Shown piece after piece: positions 7,845 to 18,200 of a DNA stretch of 64,000 bases. Source of the DNA: an uncultured Lachnospiraceae bacterium. Lineage in GTDB: Bacteria > Bacillota > Clostridia > Lachnospirales > Lachnospiraceae. Numbering within the stretch: position 1 is the first letter of the stretch; each line of letters opens with the position of its first letter. Below the pieces are notes generated by a model. That model was not told the DNA's origin and searched no databases. It was given only the letters and a program-made list of their open reading frames with translations. The translations under genes and the position numbers were made by a program. The stretch spans positions 1 through 64,000 of the forward strand of contig CAJKWK010000006.1 of the NCBI GenBank assembly GCA_905203555.1, read 5' to 3'.

Positions 7845-7873
7845 TTGACAAAGAATTTTCAGAGTAGTAAGAT
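7845..7873 (+). promoter_or_regulatory. promoter of the ABC exporter
   Basis: TTGACA (7845-7850), a 17-base spacer and TAAGAT (7868-7873), 35 bases before the start codon. Confidence 0.7.
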
Positions 7874-7908
7874 GGTATCCGATATGGAAAGAGAGAGGTA
7901 GAGGTACG

Positions 7909-9642
7909 ATGAAAGAAAAACTAAAAAAATTATTTGCCTATTACAGACCTTATAAGGCGATGTTTTACAGTGATATGTTTTTTGCAATATTAGGAGCGGC
8001 TGTTACATTGATTATACCGCTGATTGTCCGCTATATTACGAATGAAGTGGTTTATTTTGGGGCAGAAGCGGCAAAGGAGAGTATGTTACTGTTGGGAGCA
8101 CTGATGATTGGTCTTGTGTTTCTGGAGGTATTCTGTAATTTTTATATAGCTTATTTTGGACATATAATGGGAGCCAAAATGGAAGCCGATATGCGCAGAG
8201 ATATTTTCGGGCATTATCAGAAATTGACGTTTGCATTTTATGATAATCAAAAGGTAGGACATTTGTTATCACGTATTACAAGCGACTTGTTTGATATTAG
8301 TGAGCTGCTGCATCATGGTCCGGAAGATCTTGTGATTTCTATTATTAAAATTATTGGTTCCTTTGCGATTCTTTTGACAGTCAATATAAAATTGGCATTG
8401 ATTGCATTTGCATTTATACCGGTTATGGCAGTGTATGCTTTTTATTACAATGGAAAAATGAAGAAAGCATTCAAACGAAACAGGGAAAAAATTGCCGATA
8501 TTAACAGTCAGATTGAGGATAGCTTATCCGGAATCCGCGTTGTAAAATCATTTGCAAATGAAAATGTAGAGATGAAAAAGTTTCAGAAAGGAAATGAAAA
8601 TTTTGTTTCTGCAAAGAAAACCAGTTATAAATATATGGGAATCTATAATTCGGGACTGGGAGCAATGAGTACACTGATTACGGTTGTAGTTCTGCTTTTT
8701 GGGGTAGGCATGATGCTGAAAGGAACGGTTCTTGTAACTGATCTGATTACATTTCTTCTTTATATTAATAATTTTACCGAACCTGTGAAAAAACTGGTTA
8801 CGTTTACCGAGCAGTTTCAGAATGGGTATTCCGGATTTGAGCGGTTTTTGGAAATCCTGTCAATTGCGCCGGATATTGCTGATAAACCAGATGCAAAAGT
8901 GCTGGAGAATGTAGATGGGAAAATTGAGTTTAAAGATGTTTCTTTTCAATATGAAGATGACGAAGAACCGGTTTTGAATCATATCAATCTGTCAGTTGAG
9001 GCTGGTGATTATGTGGCGCTGGTTGGTCCGTCCGGGGTAGGAAAAACAACTTTATGCAGTCTGATCCCAAGATTTTATGAAGTTACAGATGGAGCAATTT
9101 ATTTAGATGGAACGGATATTCGTGAGATTCAGCTGGATGCACTGCGAAATCAGATTGGAATTGTGCAGCAGGATGTGTATTTATTTGCGGGCAGTATCAT
9201 GGATAATATCCGTTATGGCAAACCGGATGCAACAGATGAGGAAGTTGTGCGCGCAGCTAAGAATGCAAATGCACATGAATTTATCATGAGTTTTCCGGAG
9301 GGATATAATACAGACATCGGACAAAGAGGTGTCAAATTGTCGGGAGGACAAAAGCAAAGACTATCGATAGCAAGAGTATTTTTAAAGAATCCGCCGATTT
9401 TGATTTTTGATGAAGCAACCTCAGCTCTGGATAATGAAAGTGAACAGGTCGTGCAGCAGTCAATGGAACATTTGGCGAAAGAACGGACAACCTTTGTTAT
9501 TGCACATCGATTGTCTACGATTCGAAACGCACAGAGAATCCTGGTGCTGACAGAGGATGGAATTGCAGAAGAGGGAACTCATGAGGAATTGTTGAAAAAA
9601 CATGGGATTTATGCCGGCTTATATGAAATGCAGTTTCAGTAA
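7909..9642 (+). CDS. ABC exporter, fused permease and ATPase (MsbA/MdlB type)
   Basis: A 577-residue half-transporter: six predicted membrane helices in residues 1-300 (ABC type-1 exporter domain), then a nucleotide-binding domain with Walker A GPSGVGKTT near 372, the signature LSGGQKQR near 476 and Walker B ILIFDEATSALD near 497, and the H-loop VIAHRLST. All catalytic motifs are intact. It would work as a homodimer, exporting a lipid, peptide or drug; the cargo cannot be told. It is monocistronic with its own strong promoter, unlike the usual heterodimeric pairs of clostridia. Confidence 0.9.
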   Translation: MKEKLKKLFAYYRPYKAMFYSDMFFAILGAAVTLIIPLIVRYITNEVVYFGAEAAKESMLLLGALMIGLVFLEVFCNFYIAYFGHIMGAKMEADMRRDIFGHYQKLTFAFYDNQKVGHLLSRITSDLFDISELLHHGPEDLVISIIKIIGSFAILLTVNIKLALIAFAFIPVMAVYAFYYNGKMKKAFKRNREKIADINSQIEDSLSGIRVVKSFANENVEMKKFQKGNENFVSAKKTSYKYMGIYNSGLGAMSTLITVVVLLFGVGMMLKGTVLVTDLITFLLYINNFTEPVKKLVTFTEQFQNGYSGFERFLEILSIAPDIADKPDAKVLENVDGKIEFKDVSFQYEDDEEPVLNHINLSVEAGDYVALVGPSGVGKTTLCSLIPRFYEVTDGAIYLDGTDIREIQLDALRNQIGIVQQDVYLFAGSIMDNIRYGKPDATDEEVVRAAKNANAHEFIMSFPEGYNTDIGQRGVKLSGGQKQRLSIARVFLKNPPILIFDEATSALDNESEQVVQQSMEHLAKERTTFVIAHRLSTIRNAQRILVLTEDGIAEEGTHEELLKKHGIYAGLYEMQFQ

Positions 9643-9673
9643 CTTTTTAAGTATTTTTTCATTTTTTCACATG

Positions 9674-9703
9674 TTGTCAGATTTGTGAAGGGTGTGTTAT
9701 ACT
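9674..9703 (+). promoter_or_regulatory. promoter of the DUF2156 gene
   Basis: TTGTCA (9674-9679), an 18-base spacer and TATACT (9698-9703), 53 bases before the start codon. Confidence 0.55.
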
Positions 9704-9756
9704 CAATAACGTATATCGATTGGAAATTTTAGAGTGAAAGAGATGGAGTTTATTTC

Positions 9757-10653
9757 ATGAAAGATATTACTTTTAAAAGACCGGAGCTGGAAGATCAGGA
9801 GATCATCACTTCATATTTTGAGAAGGCTCCGAGCCGAAGTTGTGAGCGTACCTTTGCAAATGTTTATCTGTGGTCCAGACAGTACCATGTAAAATATGCG
9901 ATCGTAGAGGATGCACTTGTTTTTATGGATGATGAGTTTGGACTGGCATATGCTTATCCGGCAGGGGAACCAGAGGCGGTGAAACGTGCGTTGGACTGGC
10001 TGATGGAATACAGCAGGGAGAAGGGACATCCGTTTCGGCTGTACAATGTAACAGAGGAGAACTTTGAACAGCTGGAGTCTTTTTATCCCGGACGTTTTCA
10101 AGTGGAATATGACAGGGATGAAGCGGATTATGTATATGAGAGAGAGAAACTTGCGACTCTGGCAGGAAAGAAACTGCACGGCAAGCGTAATCATATCAAT
10201 AAGTTTAAGGTATTATATGAAGATTGGACGTATGAAAGTCTCAATGATGAGAATGTAGAAGACTGCTTTCAGATGGCGTTAAAATGGCGCAATCAGAACG
10301 GCTGTGAGGAGGATCGGGAAAAGAATGCAGAAATGTGCGTTACCTTAAATTCCTTGCGCTTATATAAAGAACTGGGAATGGTAGGCGGGATCATCCGGGT
10401 GGCAGGAAGGATTGTTGCGTTTTGTATCGGCGAGCCGGTTTGTGAGGATACGTTCGTTGTTCATGTGGAAAAAGCGTTTCCTGATATTGAGGGAGCATAT
10501 CCGATGATCAACCAACAGTTTGTACTGCATGAATGTATGGAGTATCAATATGTGAATCGAGAAGAAGATACCGGAGCGGAGGGGCTGCGTAAGGCAAAAT
10601 TATCGTATCGTCCGGTATTTCTTGTAGAAAAAGGTGTGGTAACTGAAAAATAG
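9757..10653 (+). CDS. DUF2156 (acyltransferase-like) protein
   Basis: The 298-residue protein matches DUF2156, a double GNAT-like fold related to the aminoacyl-transferring part of phosphatidylglycerol lysyltransferase MprF. Visible family traits are the start TFKRPELEDQEII, the segment KKLHGKRNHINKF in the middle, and GAYPMINQQFV with the ending GLRKAKLSYRPV. It lacks the MprF flippase membrane domain, so it is a free-standing soluble form; the substrate is unknown. It is followed after 51 bases by an aminotransferase gene and is probably co-transcribed with it. Confidence 0.75.
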   Translation: MKDITFKRPELEDQEIITSYFEKAPSRSCERTFANVYLWSRQYHVKYAIVEDALVFMDDEFGLAYAYPAGEPEAVKRALDWLMEYSREKGHPFRLYNVTEENFEQLESFYPGRFQVEYDRDEADYVYEREKLATLAGKKLHGKRNHINKFKVLYEDWTYESLNDENVEDCFQMALKWRNQNGCEEDREKNAEMCVTLNSLRLYKELGMVGGIIRVAGRIVAFCIGEPVCEDTFVVHVEKAFPDIEGAYPMINQQFVLHECMEYQYVNREEDTGAEGLRKAKLSYRPVFLVEKGVVTEK

Positions 10654-10704
10654 TTTGTGGAGAAAAGCAGCGATAGCTTATGTGAAAAGAAAGGCGGAGG
10701 GACA

Positions 10705-11892
10705 ATGATTTCAAAGAAAATGGAAAATATGGTAGCAAATAGTTCAGCAATACGTGCGATGTTCGAAGAGGGCAATCGTTTGGCGAAGTTATATGGGCAG
10801 GAGAATGTGTTTGATTTTAGTCTGGGAAATCCAAATGTTCCGGCACCGGAAGCTGTAAAAAAGGCTATAATGGAAGTTTTGGCAGAAGAAGATCCGGTGG
10901 TATTGCATGGATATACAAACAGCAATGCAGGATATGAGGATGTAAGACAGGCTGTGGCAGAATCTTTGAACGAACGTTTCGGAACGAAGTTCCATTTTGA
11001 AAATATTACAATGACTGTCGGGGCTGCAGGCGGATTAAATGTAATTTTAAAAGCTCTTTTGAATCCGGGAGATGAAGTCATTGCGTTTGCACCGTATTTC
11101 GGTGAATATCGAAGCTATACGAATAATTATGATGGGGTATTGGTTGAAATTTCTCCGAATACGGTGGATTTTCAGCCGAAGTTAGATGAATTTGAAGCTA
11201 AAATTACAGAAAAAACCAAGGTGGTTATTGTAAATACTCCAAACAATCCGACCGGAGTTGTGTATTCAGAAGAAACGATACAAAAAATGGCTGCGATCAT
11301 GGAGGCAAAACAGAAGGAATTTGGAACGGAGATTTATCTGGTATCAGATGAGCCGTATCGGGAACTGGCTTACGATGGAGTTGAGGTTCCGTATTTAACA
11401 AAGTATTATGACAATACAATCGTAGGCTATTCCTATAGCAAGTCATTGTCTCTTCCGGGAGAGCGAATCGGATATCTTGTCATTCCGGACGAGGCGGCAG
11501 ACAGTGAAAAGCTGATCAATGCTGCGAATGTTGCAACTCGAATTTTAGGATTTGTGAATGCTCCGACACTGCAGCAGAAGGTGGTAAAGGCATGTTTGAA
11601 TGAGAAAACGGATATTTCCTATTACGATAGAAACAGAGAGACTTTATATCATGGATTAAAGGAACTGGGCTTTGAATGTATCAAGCCGGAAGGGGCATTT
11701 TATTTATTTGTGAAGTCTCCGATCGAAGATGAAAAAGCATTTTGTGCTGCTGCAAAGAAATATAATATTTTAATCGTACCGGGAAGCTCTTTTGCATGTC
11801 CGGGTTATGTCAGACTGGCCTACTGTGTATCTTATGAGACTATTGTTAATTCTCTTCCAAAATTTGCAGAGTTGGCAGAAGAGTATAAATAG
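10705..11892 (+). CDS. PLP-dependent class I/II aminotransferase
   Basis: The 395-residue enzyme has the fold-type I aminotransferase pattern: NTPNNPTGVVYS, SDEPYRELAYDG, and YSKSLSLPGERIGY, whose lysine near residue 246 should bind pyridoxal phosphate. It is AspC/Aro-type and would transfer amino groups between an amino acid and 2-oxoglutarate; the exact amino acid is not certain. The start at 10705 has a GGAGGG site 4-9 bases upstream; the in-frame ATG at 10657 does not. The next gene is hisC, and the two may share a transcript. Confidence 0.85.
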   Translation: MISKKMENMVANSSAIRAMFEEGNRLAKLYGQENVFDFSLGNPNVPAPEAVKKAIMEVLAEEDPVVLHGYTNSNAGYEDVRQAVAESLNERFGTKFHFENITMTVGAAGGLNVILKALLNPGDEVIAFAPYFGEYRSYTNNYDGVLVEISPNTVDFQPKLDEFEAKITEKTKVVIVNTPNNPTGVVYSEETIQKMAAIMEAKQKEFGTEIYLVSDEPYRELAYDGVEVPYLTKYYDNTIVGYSYSKSLSLPGERIGYLVIPDEAADSEKLINAANVATRILGFVNAPTLQQKVVKACLNEKTDISYYDRNRETLYHGLKELGFECIKPEGAFYLFVKSPIEDEKAFCAAAKKYNILIVPGSSFACPGYVRLAYCVSYETIVNSLPKFAELAEEYK

Positions 11893-11962
11893 ATGGATTA
11901 TTTCTTGCCGGGGGTAAGGGAGATACATCATAATATATTGTAGTAGAAAGGAAGAGACGGAC

Positions 11963-13027
11963 ATGGAATTGAATCCAAGATTAAAAGAACATATTCGAAT
12001 GGTTGAGCCTTATGTTCCGGGAGAACAGCCGCAGGAGAAGGTTATCAAATTAAATACCAATGAGAATCCGTATCCGCCGGCACCGGGGGTGGAACAGGCG
12101 TTGCATGAAATGGATACGGATCGGTTTCGGCTTTATCCGGATCCGGCAGCGGAACTGTTAGTAAAGGCGCTTGCAAAAGAACATGGTGTCAGTGAAGAGC
12201 AGATATTTGTCGGTGTTGGTTCTGATGATGTTCTTTCGATGTGTTTTTTGACATTTTTTAATTCAGAACAACCAATTTTATTTCCGGACATTACTTATTC
12301 TTTTTATAAAGTATGGGCAGAATTATATCGGATTCCCTATGCATGTCCGAAATTGGATCAAGATTTTCGGCTTGTAAAGGAAGACTATTATCAGGAAAAT
12401 GGTGGAATTATTTTCCCGAATCCGAATGCTCCGACAGCAGTTTATGAAGAATTGGATTTTGTAGAAGATATTTTGCGCCACAATCCGGATGTCATTGTGA
12501 TCGTGGATGAAGCATATATTGATTTTGCCGGAGAATCTGCGGCAAAACTGATTGAAAAATATGATAATCTGATTGTTGTTCAGACTTTTTCAAAGTCACG
12601 TTCTATGGCCGGTATGCGGATTGGATATGCAATTAGCAATCCGGTTCTGATTCGATATCTGAATGATGTCAAATATTCTTTCAATTCATATACGATGAAT
12701 CAGACTTCACTTGTATGTGGCGTGGAAGCAGTAAAGGACCGGGCATATTTTAAGGAAACAACTTCCAAAATTGTAGAAACGAGAGAGTGGGCAAAATCAG
12801 AACTGACGAAGTTGGGATTTGAGTTTCCAGACTCAAAGGCAAACTTTATTTTTGCCAGACACCCAAAATACGATGCAAATGAATTGTTTGAAGCATTGAA
12901 AAGAAAACGTATTTATGTGAGACACTGGAATAGTGAAAGAATTGCCGATTATCTGAGGATTACCATTGGCACAAAAGAAGAGATGGAAGCACTGTTTGCT
13001 TTTTTGAGAACATATTTAAATCAATAA
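11963..13027 (+). CDS. hisC: histidinol-phosphate aminotransferase
   Basis: A 354-residue class II aminotransferase with the HisC pattern: KLNTNENPYPP at the start, FRLYPDP, VGVGSDDVLSMCF, IVDEAYIDFAG, and TFSKSRSMAGMRIGY with the PLP lysine near residue 211. It converts imidazole-acetol phosphate and glutamate to histidinol phosphate in histidine synthesis, and such enzymes often also accept aromatic substrates. Other his genes are not in the window. A second aminotransferase lies directly upstream. The start at 11963 has an AAAGGAAGAG site. Confidence 0.88.
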   Translation: MELNPRLKEHIRMVEPYVPGEQPQEKVIKLNTNENPYPPAPGVEQALHEMDTDRFRLYPDPAAELLVKALAKEHGVSEEQIFVGVGSDDVLSMCFLTFFNSEQPILFPDITYSFYKVWAELYRIPYACPKLDQDFRLVKEDYYQENGGIIFPNPNAPTAVYEELDFVEDILRHNPDVIVIVDEAYIDFAGESAAKLIEKYDNLIVVQTFSKSRSMAGMRIGYAISNPVLIRYLNDVKYSFNSYTMNQTSLVCGVEAVKDRAYFKETTSKIVETREWAKSELTKLGFEFPDSKANFIFARHPKYDANELFEALKRKRIYVRHWNSERIADYLRITIGTKEEMEALFAFLRTYLNQ

Positions 13028-13046
13028 AAGGAGAGAATAGAATTAT

Positions 13047-13553
13047 ATGAGTGAAGCGTTAATTAGTTTTTTTGCGGAACATCTGGGTGGTAAAGTAGGG
13101 CCGGAATTGATCGTGTTTATCATTTCCATGTTTCCTATTTTGGAACTTCGAGGTGGACTGCTGGCAGCAGGGCCGGCATGGTTTGATTTGCCTCAGCTCC
13201 AGGCTACGATTATCTGTGTGATCGGGAACCTCCTTCCGATACCGTTTATTTTACTTTTGATCACAAAAATTTTTGATTGGATGAAAGGTACAAGAAAATT
13301 AAAACCTATTGTTGAGAAACTTGAGAAAAAAGCATACAGTAAAAGTGCCAATATAGAGAAATATGAGTTTTGGGGCCTGGTGTTATTTGTGGGAATACCA
13401 CTTCCGGGAACTGGAGCCTGGACGGGATCTTTGATTGCAGCCTTACTTGGAATTCGTTTTCGTAAAGCATTTCCGGCAGTGATCATCGGCGTATTTATGG
13501 CGGCATTTTTAATGAATCTGTTGTCCTATGGTCTGCTTGGTGCAATTTTCTAA
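13047..13553 (+). CDS. COG2426 small multidrug export-like membrane protein
   Basis: The 168-residue protein matches the COG2426 family (putative small multidrug export): VFIISMFPILELRGGLLA near the start, a central amphipathic lysine-rich loop, and LFVGIPLPGTGAWTGSLIA followed by two hydrophobic segments. About four to five membrane helices are visible. The drug-export name is weakly supported; the two re-entrant-like P/G-rich motifs suggest a DedA-like fold. It follows hisC after 19 bases with an AAAGGAGAG site, so is likely read with it. Confidence 0.75.
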   Translation: MSEALISFFAEHLGGKVGPELIVFIISMFPILELRGGLLAAGPAWFDLPQLQATIICVIGNLLPIPFILLLITKIFDWMKGTRKLKPIVEKLEKKAYSKSANIEKYEFWGLVLFVGIPLPGTGAWTGSLIAALLGIRFRKAFPAVIIGVFMAAFLMNLLSYGLLGAIF

Positions 13554-13562
13554 AATAGGGGG

Positions 13563-13589
13563 ACTTTCGTTGACACTCTTTCCGAAAGT
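13563..13589. promoter_or_regulatory. dyad overlapping the -35 of the 13653 gene
   Basis: ACTTTCG (13563-13569) and its inverted copy CGAAAGT (13583-13589) flank and overlap the -35 hexamer, leaving 13 bases between. This is a typical place for a repressor operator; no regulator is identified. Confidence 0.4.
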
Positions 13590-13598
13590 TCTTATAAT
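13570..13598 (+). promoter_or_regulatory. perfect-consensus sigma-A promoter
   Basis: TTGACA (13570-13575), exactly 17 bases, then TATAAT (13593-13598). Both hexamers match the consensus, so transcription should be strong unless repressed. Confidence 0.8.
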
Positions 13599-13652
13599 AA
13601 AGATAGTGCATTAGAAAAAGCACAGAGCATCATGACGGAAAGGATAATGGAT

Positions 13653-14111
13653 ATGATAGCAAAGAATGATGAGAAAAAGAGAAATATATTATGGAGAACA
13701 GCTATTTCTGTATCCTCTGTCTTAATTATAATTATTGCAGCTTTTTTCTTTATAAAACTGTTTACAGCCAATCCGATGGAAGGCACATGGAACAGTGAGG
13801 AAAAGAATCTGGTTATGACGGTCAAAGGAAACGGTACAGTGGTTATTGAATGGCCGGATGAGTTTGATGGTGCAGAGATCGCTGTGAGCATGGATTATAA
13901 TCTGGATAAAGAAGCTAAGATTTTCATATTGCATCGGGATGACGAAGCGGTTAAATCAGTTGTAAAGAAGGCGGAAGGCGCAGTGACGACAGATCGTCTG
14001 AATACAGCTATTTCTTCTTTGGAAGGCAGTTATGATTATAATATTGAGCAGAATCAGCTGACATTGACAGAACGTGAATATGGGGAACAGATGGTGTTTG
14101 AAAAGCAATAA
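13653..14111 (+). CDS. membrane-anchored hypothetical protein
   Basis: A roughly 152-residue protein with a charged cytoplasmic start (MIAKNDEKKRN), one membrane segment (about 16-40, rich in I/V/F), and an extracytoplasmic domain beginning NPMEGTWNSEEKNL. The domain has a lipocalin-like or DUF5640-like feel (G-T-W start, alternating strands, closing YDYNIEQNQLTL), but I cannot name it with confidence. GGAAAGG at 13637-13643 suits the start at 13653; ATG codons at 13632 and 13647 are less well placed. It is driven by a perfect-consensus promoter and closed by a terminator, so it is a single-gene unit. Confidence 0.6.
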   Translation: MIAKNDEKKRNILWRTAISVSSVLIIIIAAFFFIKLFTANPMEGTWNSEEKNLVMTVKGNGTVVIEWPDEFDGAEIAVSMDYNLDKEAKIFILHRDDEAVKSVVKKAEGAVTTDRLNTAISSLEGSYDYNIEQNQLTLTEREYGEQMVFEKQ

Positions 14112-14116
14112 AATGG

Positions 14117-14143
14117 AACAGGGAAATATCCCTGTTTCTTTTT
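14117..14143 (+). terminator. terminator after the anchored protein gene
   Basis: AACAGGGA and TCCCTGTT form a compact hairpin (14117-14136) followed by TCTTTTT. Confidence 0.85.
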
Positions 14144-14184
14144 ACTAATAAATTATTCATAAAAATAGGAAAAGAGGGTATGTG

Positions 14185-15240
14185 ATGTTAAGAAATAAGA
14201 CAAAAGAGGTTCGGATCGGAAATGTTGTGATCGGCGGTGAGCATCCGATTGCTATTCAGTCTATGACAAATACAAGGACAGAGGATGTAGAGGCAACGGT
14301 TGCCCAGATTCTGCGTCTGGAAGCAGCGGGCTGTGAGATTGTACGTTGTACTGTGCCTACTCAGGAGGCGGCAGATGCTTTAAAAGAGATTAAAAAACAG
14401 ATCCATATTCCTTTGGTTGCCGATATTCATTTTGATTATAAGATGGCGATTGCAGCGATAGAAAATGGAGCGGATAAGATACGAATCAATCCGGGAAATA
14501 TCGGCTCAGAAGAACGGGTCAGAGCAGTTGTAGATAAAGCAAAAGAATATAATGTGCCGATTCGAATTGGTGTTAACAGCGGGTCTTTGGAAAAAGATTT
14601 ACTGGAGAAGTACGGTGGAGTCACTGCAGATGGAATCGTAGAAAGTGCGTTGGATAAGGTACATATGATTGAACGTATGGGATATGAGAATCTAGTTGTC
14701 AGTATCAAATCTTCGGATGTCATGATGTGTGTAAAAGCACATGAATTGCTTGCGCCGCAGTGTCCGTATCCGCTGCATGTGGGAATTACTGAGGCGGGAA
14801 CCTTATATTCCGGTAATATCAAGTCATCTGTTGGACTTGGGATCATTTTGAATGCAGGAATCGGAAATACCATTCGGGTTTCTTTGACGGGAGATCCTGT
14901 GGAAGAAATCCGAAGTGCAAAACTGATCTTAAAAACATTGGGACTTCGAAAAGGCGGGGTAGAGGTTGTTTCTTGTCCGACTTGTGGAAGAACGAAGATT
15001 GATCTGATCGGACTTGCAAATCAGGTGGAATTGATGGTGCAGGAATTTCCGTTAGATATTAAAGTAGCGGTGATGGGCTGTGTAGTAAATGGTCCGGGAG
15101 AGGCAAGAGAGGCAGATATCGGTATCGCAGGAGGTATCGGAGAGGGACTGCTGATCAAGAAAGGTGAGATTATCCGAAAGGTAAGAGAAGAAGATTTCTT
15201 AGAAACCCTTCGGCAGGAGTTGATAAATTGGAACAAGTAG
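14185..15240 (+). CDS. ispG: 4-hydroxy-3-methylbut-2-enyl diphosphate synthase (flavodoxin)
   Basis: The 351-residue enzyme (GcpE) catalyses the penultimate step of the MEP isoprenoid pathway, converting MEcPP to HMBPP with a [4Fe-4S] cluster. Seen: IQSMTNTRTEDVEAT, ADIHFDYKMAI, KIRINPGNIGSEE, and the cluster ligands in SCPTCGRT (about 263 and 266) and MGCVVNGPGEA (about 298). Length is normal for the bacterial form. ATG at 14185 and GTG at 14182 are both possible. Its last 13 bases overlap polC, so the two genes are translationally linked. Confidence 0.93.
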   Translation: MLRNKTKEVRIGNVVIGGEHPIAIQSMTNTRTEDVEATVAQILRLEAAGCEIVRCTVPTQEAADALKEIKKQIHIPLVADIHFDYKMAIAAIENGADKIRINPGNIGSEERVRAVVDKAKEYNVPIRIGVNSGSLEKDLLEKYGGVTADGIVESALDKVHMIERMGYENLVVSIKSSDVMMCVKAHELLAPQCPYPLHVGITEAGTLYSGNIKSSVGLGIILNAGIGNTIRVSLTGDPVEEIRSAKLILKTLGLRKGGVEVVSCPTCGRTKIDLIGLANQVELMVQEFPLDIKVAVMGCVVNGPGEAREADIGIAGGIGEGLLIKKGEIIRKVREEDFLETLRQELINWNK

Positions 15241-18200
15241 AAACATTAAAAGTATTTTTTGAAGTATTTCCTACATTGAAAGTAGATGAAGATCTGCAGC
15301 TGTTGTTTGGAGATGTAGGAGTTCGGAAAATTACGACTAATTCTGAACGAGATTTTATACATGTTCATATATTCAGCAGGCATGTGATTCAAAAACGGCA
15401 TATTCGGGCAATGGAACTTCGTATCAAGGAGCAGTTGTTTAGTACGGCAAATGTCAGTGTCAGTATTATAGAGCGGTATGCACTTTCGGAACAGTACACA
15501 GCGGAAGCTCTGATGACAGAGTACCGGAACAGTATTGTGCTGGAATTGAAAGAAAAGAGTGTTCTTGCCGGAAATATGTTTCAGCAGGCGGAGATTTCTT
15601 TTCAAGATCAAGTGATGTGTCTGGGATTGACGGACACAATTGTTTCAGAAGGAAAGAAAGAGGAAATTCTCCATCTATTGGATGAGGTATATCGGGAACG
15701 ATTTGGAATCCCGGTAGAAATACGTGTTGAATATAAAGAAAAAGAAGAGAGTAAGACCAGAGAATACGACGAACAGAGAGTACAGAGAGAGATTGACGCA
15801 ATATTTGCCCGGAATAAAAAAGCTCATGGCGAAGAATCTCCGCAGCCGGAAGAGTCTCATGCAGGAGATGAACAGAAGCAAGGCTCGTCAGAAACAAAGC
15901 AGAAAGAAAAGAGCCTTACTCTGGGTGGAAAATCGAAGGAGAGCGGAAATGGAAAGAAAGGTTTCAAGAAGGAGTTCAAGAGAGACTTTGTTCGTCCATT
16001 GAAACAGGGCGATGATCCGAGTCTGATCTATGGAAGAAACTTTGAAGATGAACCGATCCGCTTAGATCAGGTTGTGACAGAGATGGGTGAGATTACTATT
16101 CATGGCAAGATCATCAGTTTTGAGACAAGAGAGATTCGGAATGAAAAAACCATCGTGATGTTTGCGGTCAGTGACTTTACAGATACCATTATGGTAAAAA
16201 TGTTTACGCGGAATGATCAGCTGGCAGAGCTGCTGGGAGATTTGAAAAAGGGCGCATACGTTAAGATCAAAGGGGTTACAACGATTGACAAATATGATGG
16301 AGAACTGACCATAGGTTCTGTGACAGGAATTAAGAAAATCGGAGATTTTACTGAGAAGAGGGAGGACTTGAGTCCTCTGAAAAGGGTAGAACTTCATTGT
16401 CATACGAAAATGAGCGATATGGATGGCGTATCAGAGGTGCAGGATATTGTGCGCCGCGCACATGACTGGGGACATCCGGCGATTGCAATTACAGATCATG
16501 GCGCAACACAGGCGTTCCCCGATGCCAATCATTATATCGAACGTTTGGATAAGGATGATCCGTTTAAGATTATCTACGGAGTTGAAGGTTATGTAGTGGA
16601 TGACTTAACAGAAATAGCAGTTGGAGCCGGAGATGAGAGTCTGGACGATACTTATGTTGTGTTTGACCTGGAGACGACCGGATTCAGTGCGATCAAGGAT
16701 AAGATTATTGAAATCGGCGCGGTCAAAGTTGTGAATGGGGAAATTGTGGATTCGTACAGTACGTTTGTCAATCCGGAACGTCCGATCCCATTTGAAATTA
16801 CACAACTTACCAGTATTACAGATGAGATGGTAATGGATTATCCGAATATTGAAACAATCCTTCCGCAGTTTTTGGATTTTATCGGAGATGCGGTGCTTGT
16901 TGCTCATAATGCAGGATTTGATGTGGGCTTTATTGAGCAGAATTGCCGGTATCAGGACATAGAACCACATTTTGTATACCTGGATACGGTCGCACTGGCA
17001 AGAGTTTTGCTGCCTACGCTTTCAAAATACAAATTGAATATAGTAGCAAAAGCGCTGGGGATTTCTTTGGAAAATCACCATCGTGCTGTGGACGATGCAG
17101 GAGCGACTGCGGAGATTTTCGTAAAGTTCGTAGAGATGCTGAAAGACCAGAATATAACTACTTTAAAAGGAATGAATCAGTTTGGGGACATGAATCCGAA
17201 TGCGATTCGAAAACTGCCGACTTATCACATTATTATTCTGGCAAAAAATAATATCGGAAGATATAACCTGTATCAGCTTGTTTCTGAATCAAATCTGGTA
17301 TATTTTGCGAGAAGACCAAGAATCCCAAAGAGTCTCTTGAATCAGCATCGAGAGGGATTGATTATAGGAAGTGCCTGTGAGGCAGGAGAATTGTATCAGG
17401 CAATTTTGAATCATAAGTCTCCGCAGGTAATTGCAAAATTGGCTGATTTTTATGATTATTATGAAATACAGCCACTTGGAAACAACCAGTTCATGTTGGA
17501 GAGCGACAAGATTTCAGATATAAATACAGAGGAAGATTTAAAAAATATCAATCGGAAGATCATTGAGTTAGGAGAAAAATTCAAAAAACCAGTTGTTGCA
17601 ACCTGTGATGTACATTTTTTGGATCCGGGAGATGAAGTGTACCGTCGGATCATCATGGCAGGTAAGGGATTCAGCGATGCGGACAATCAGGCACCGCTTT
17701 ATTTGCGTACAACGGAGGAGATGCTGGCAGAGTTTGAATATCTTGGCTCTGCAAAAGCGCAGGAGATTGTCATTGAAAATCCGAATAAAATTGCGGATAT
17801 GATTGAAAAGATTTCTCCGGTCAATCCCAACAAATGTCCTCCGGTTATTCCTAATTCCGAACAGCAGCTGCGTGATATTTGTTATAATCGTGCCCATGAG
17901 ATATACGGAGAAAATTTGCCGAAACCGGTAGAGGAACGATTGGAAAAAGAATTGACATCCATTATTTCCAACGGATATTCGGTGATGTATATCATTGCAC
18001 AGCGTTTGGTATGGAAGTCAAATGAAGATGGATACCTGGTTGGGTCGCGTGGGTCTGTTGGTTCTTCTTTCGTGGCAACGATGTCTGGAATTACGGAGGT
18101 TAATCCACTGAGTCCGCATTATTATTGTGAGAAATGTCATTACAGTGATTTTGATTCGGAAGAAGTGCGGGCATACGCGGGATGTTGTGGGTTTGACATG

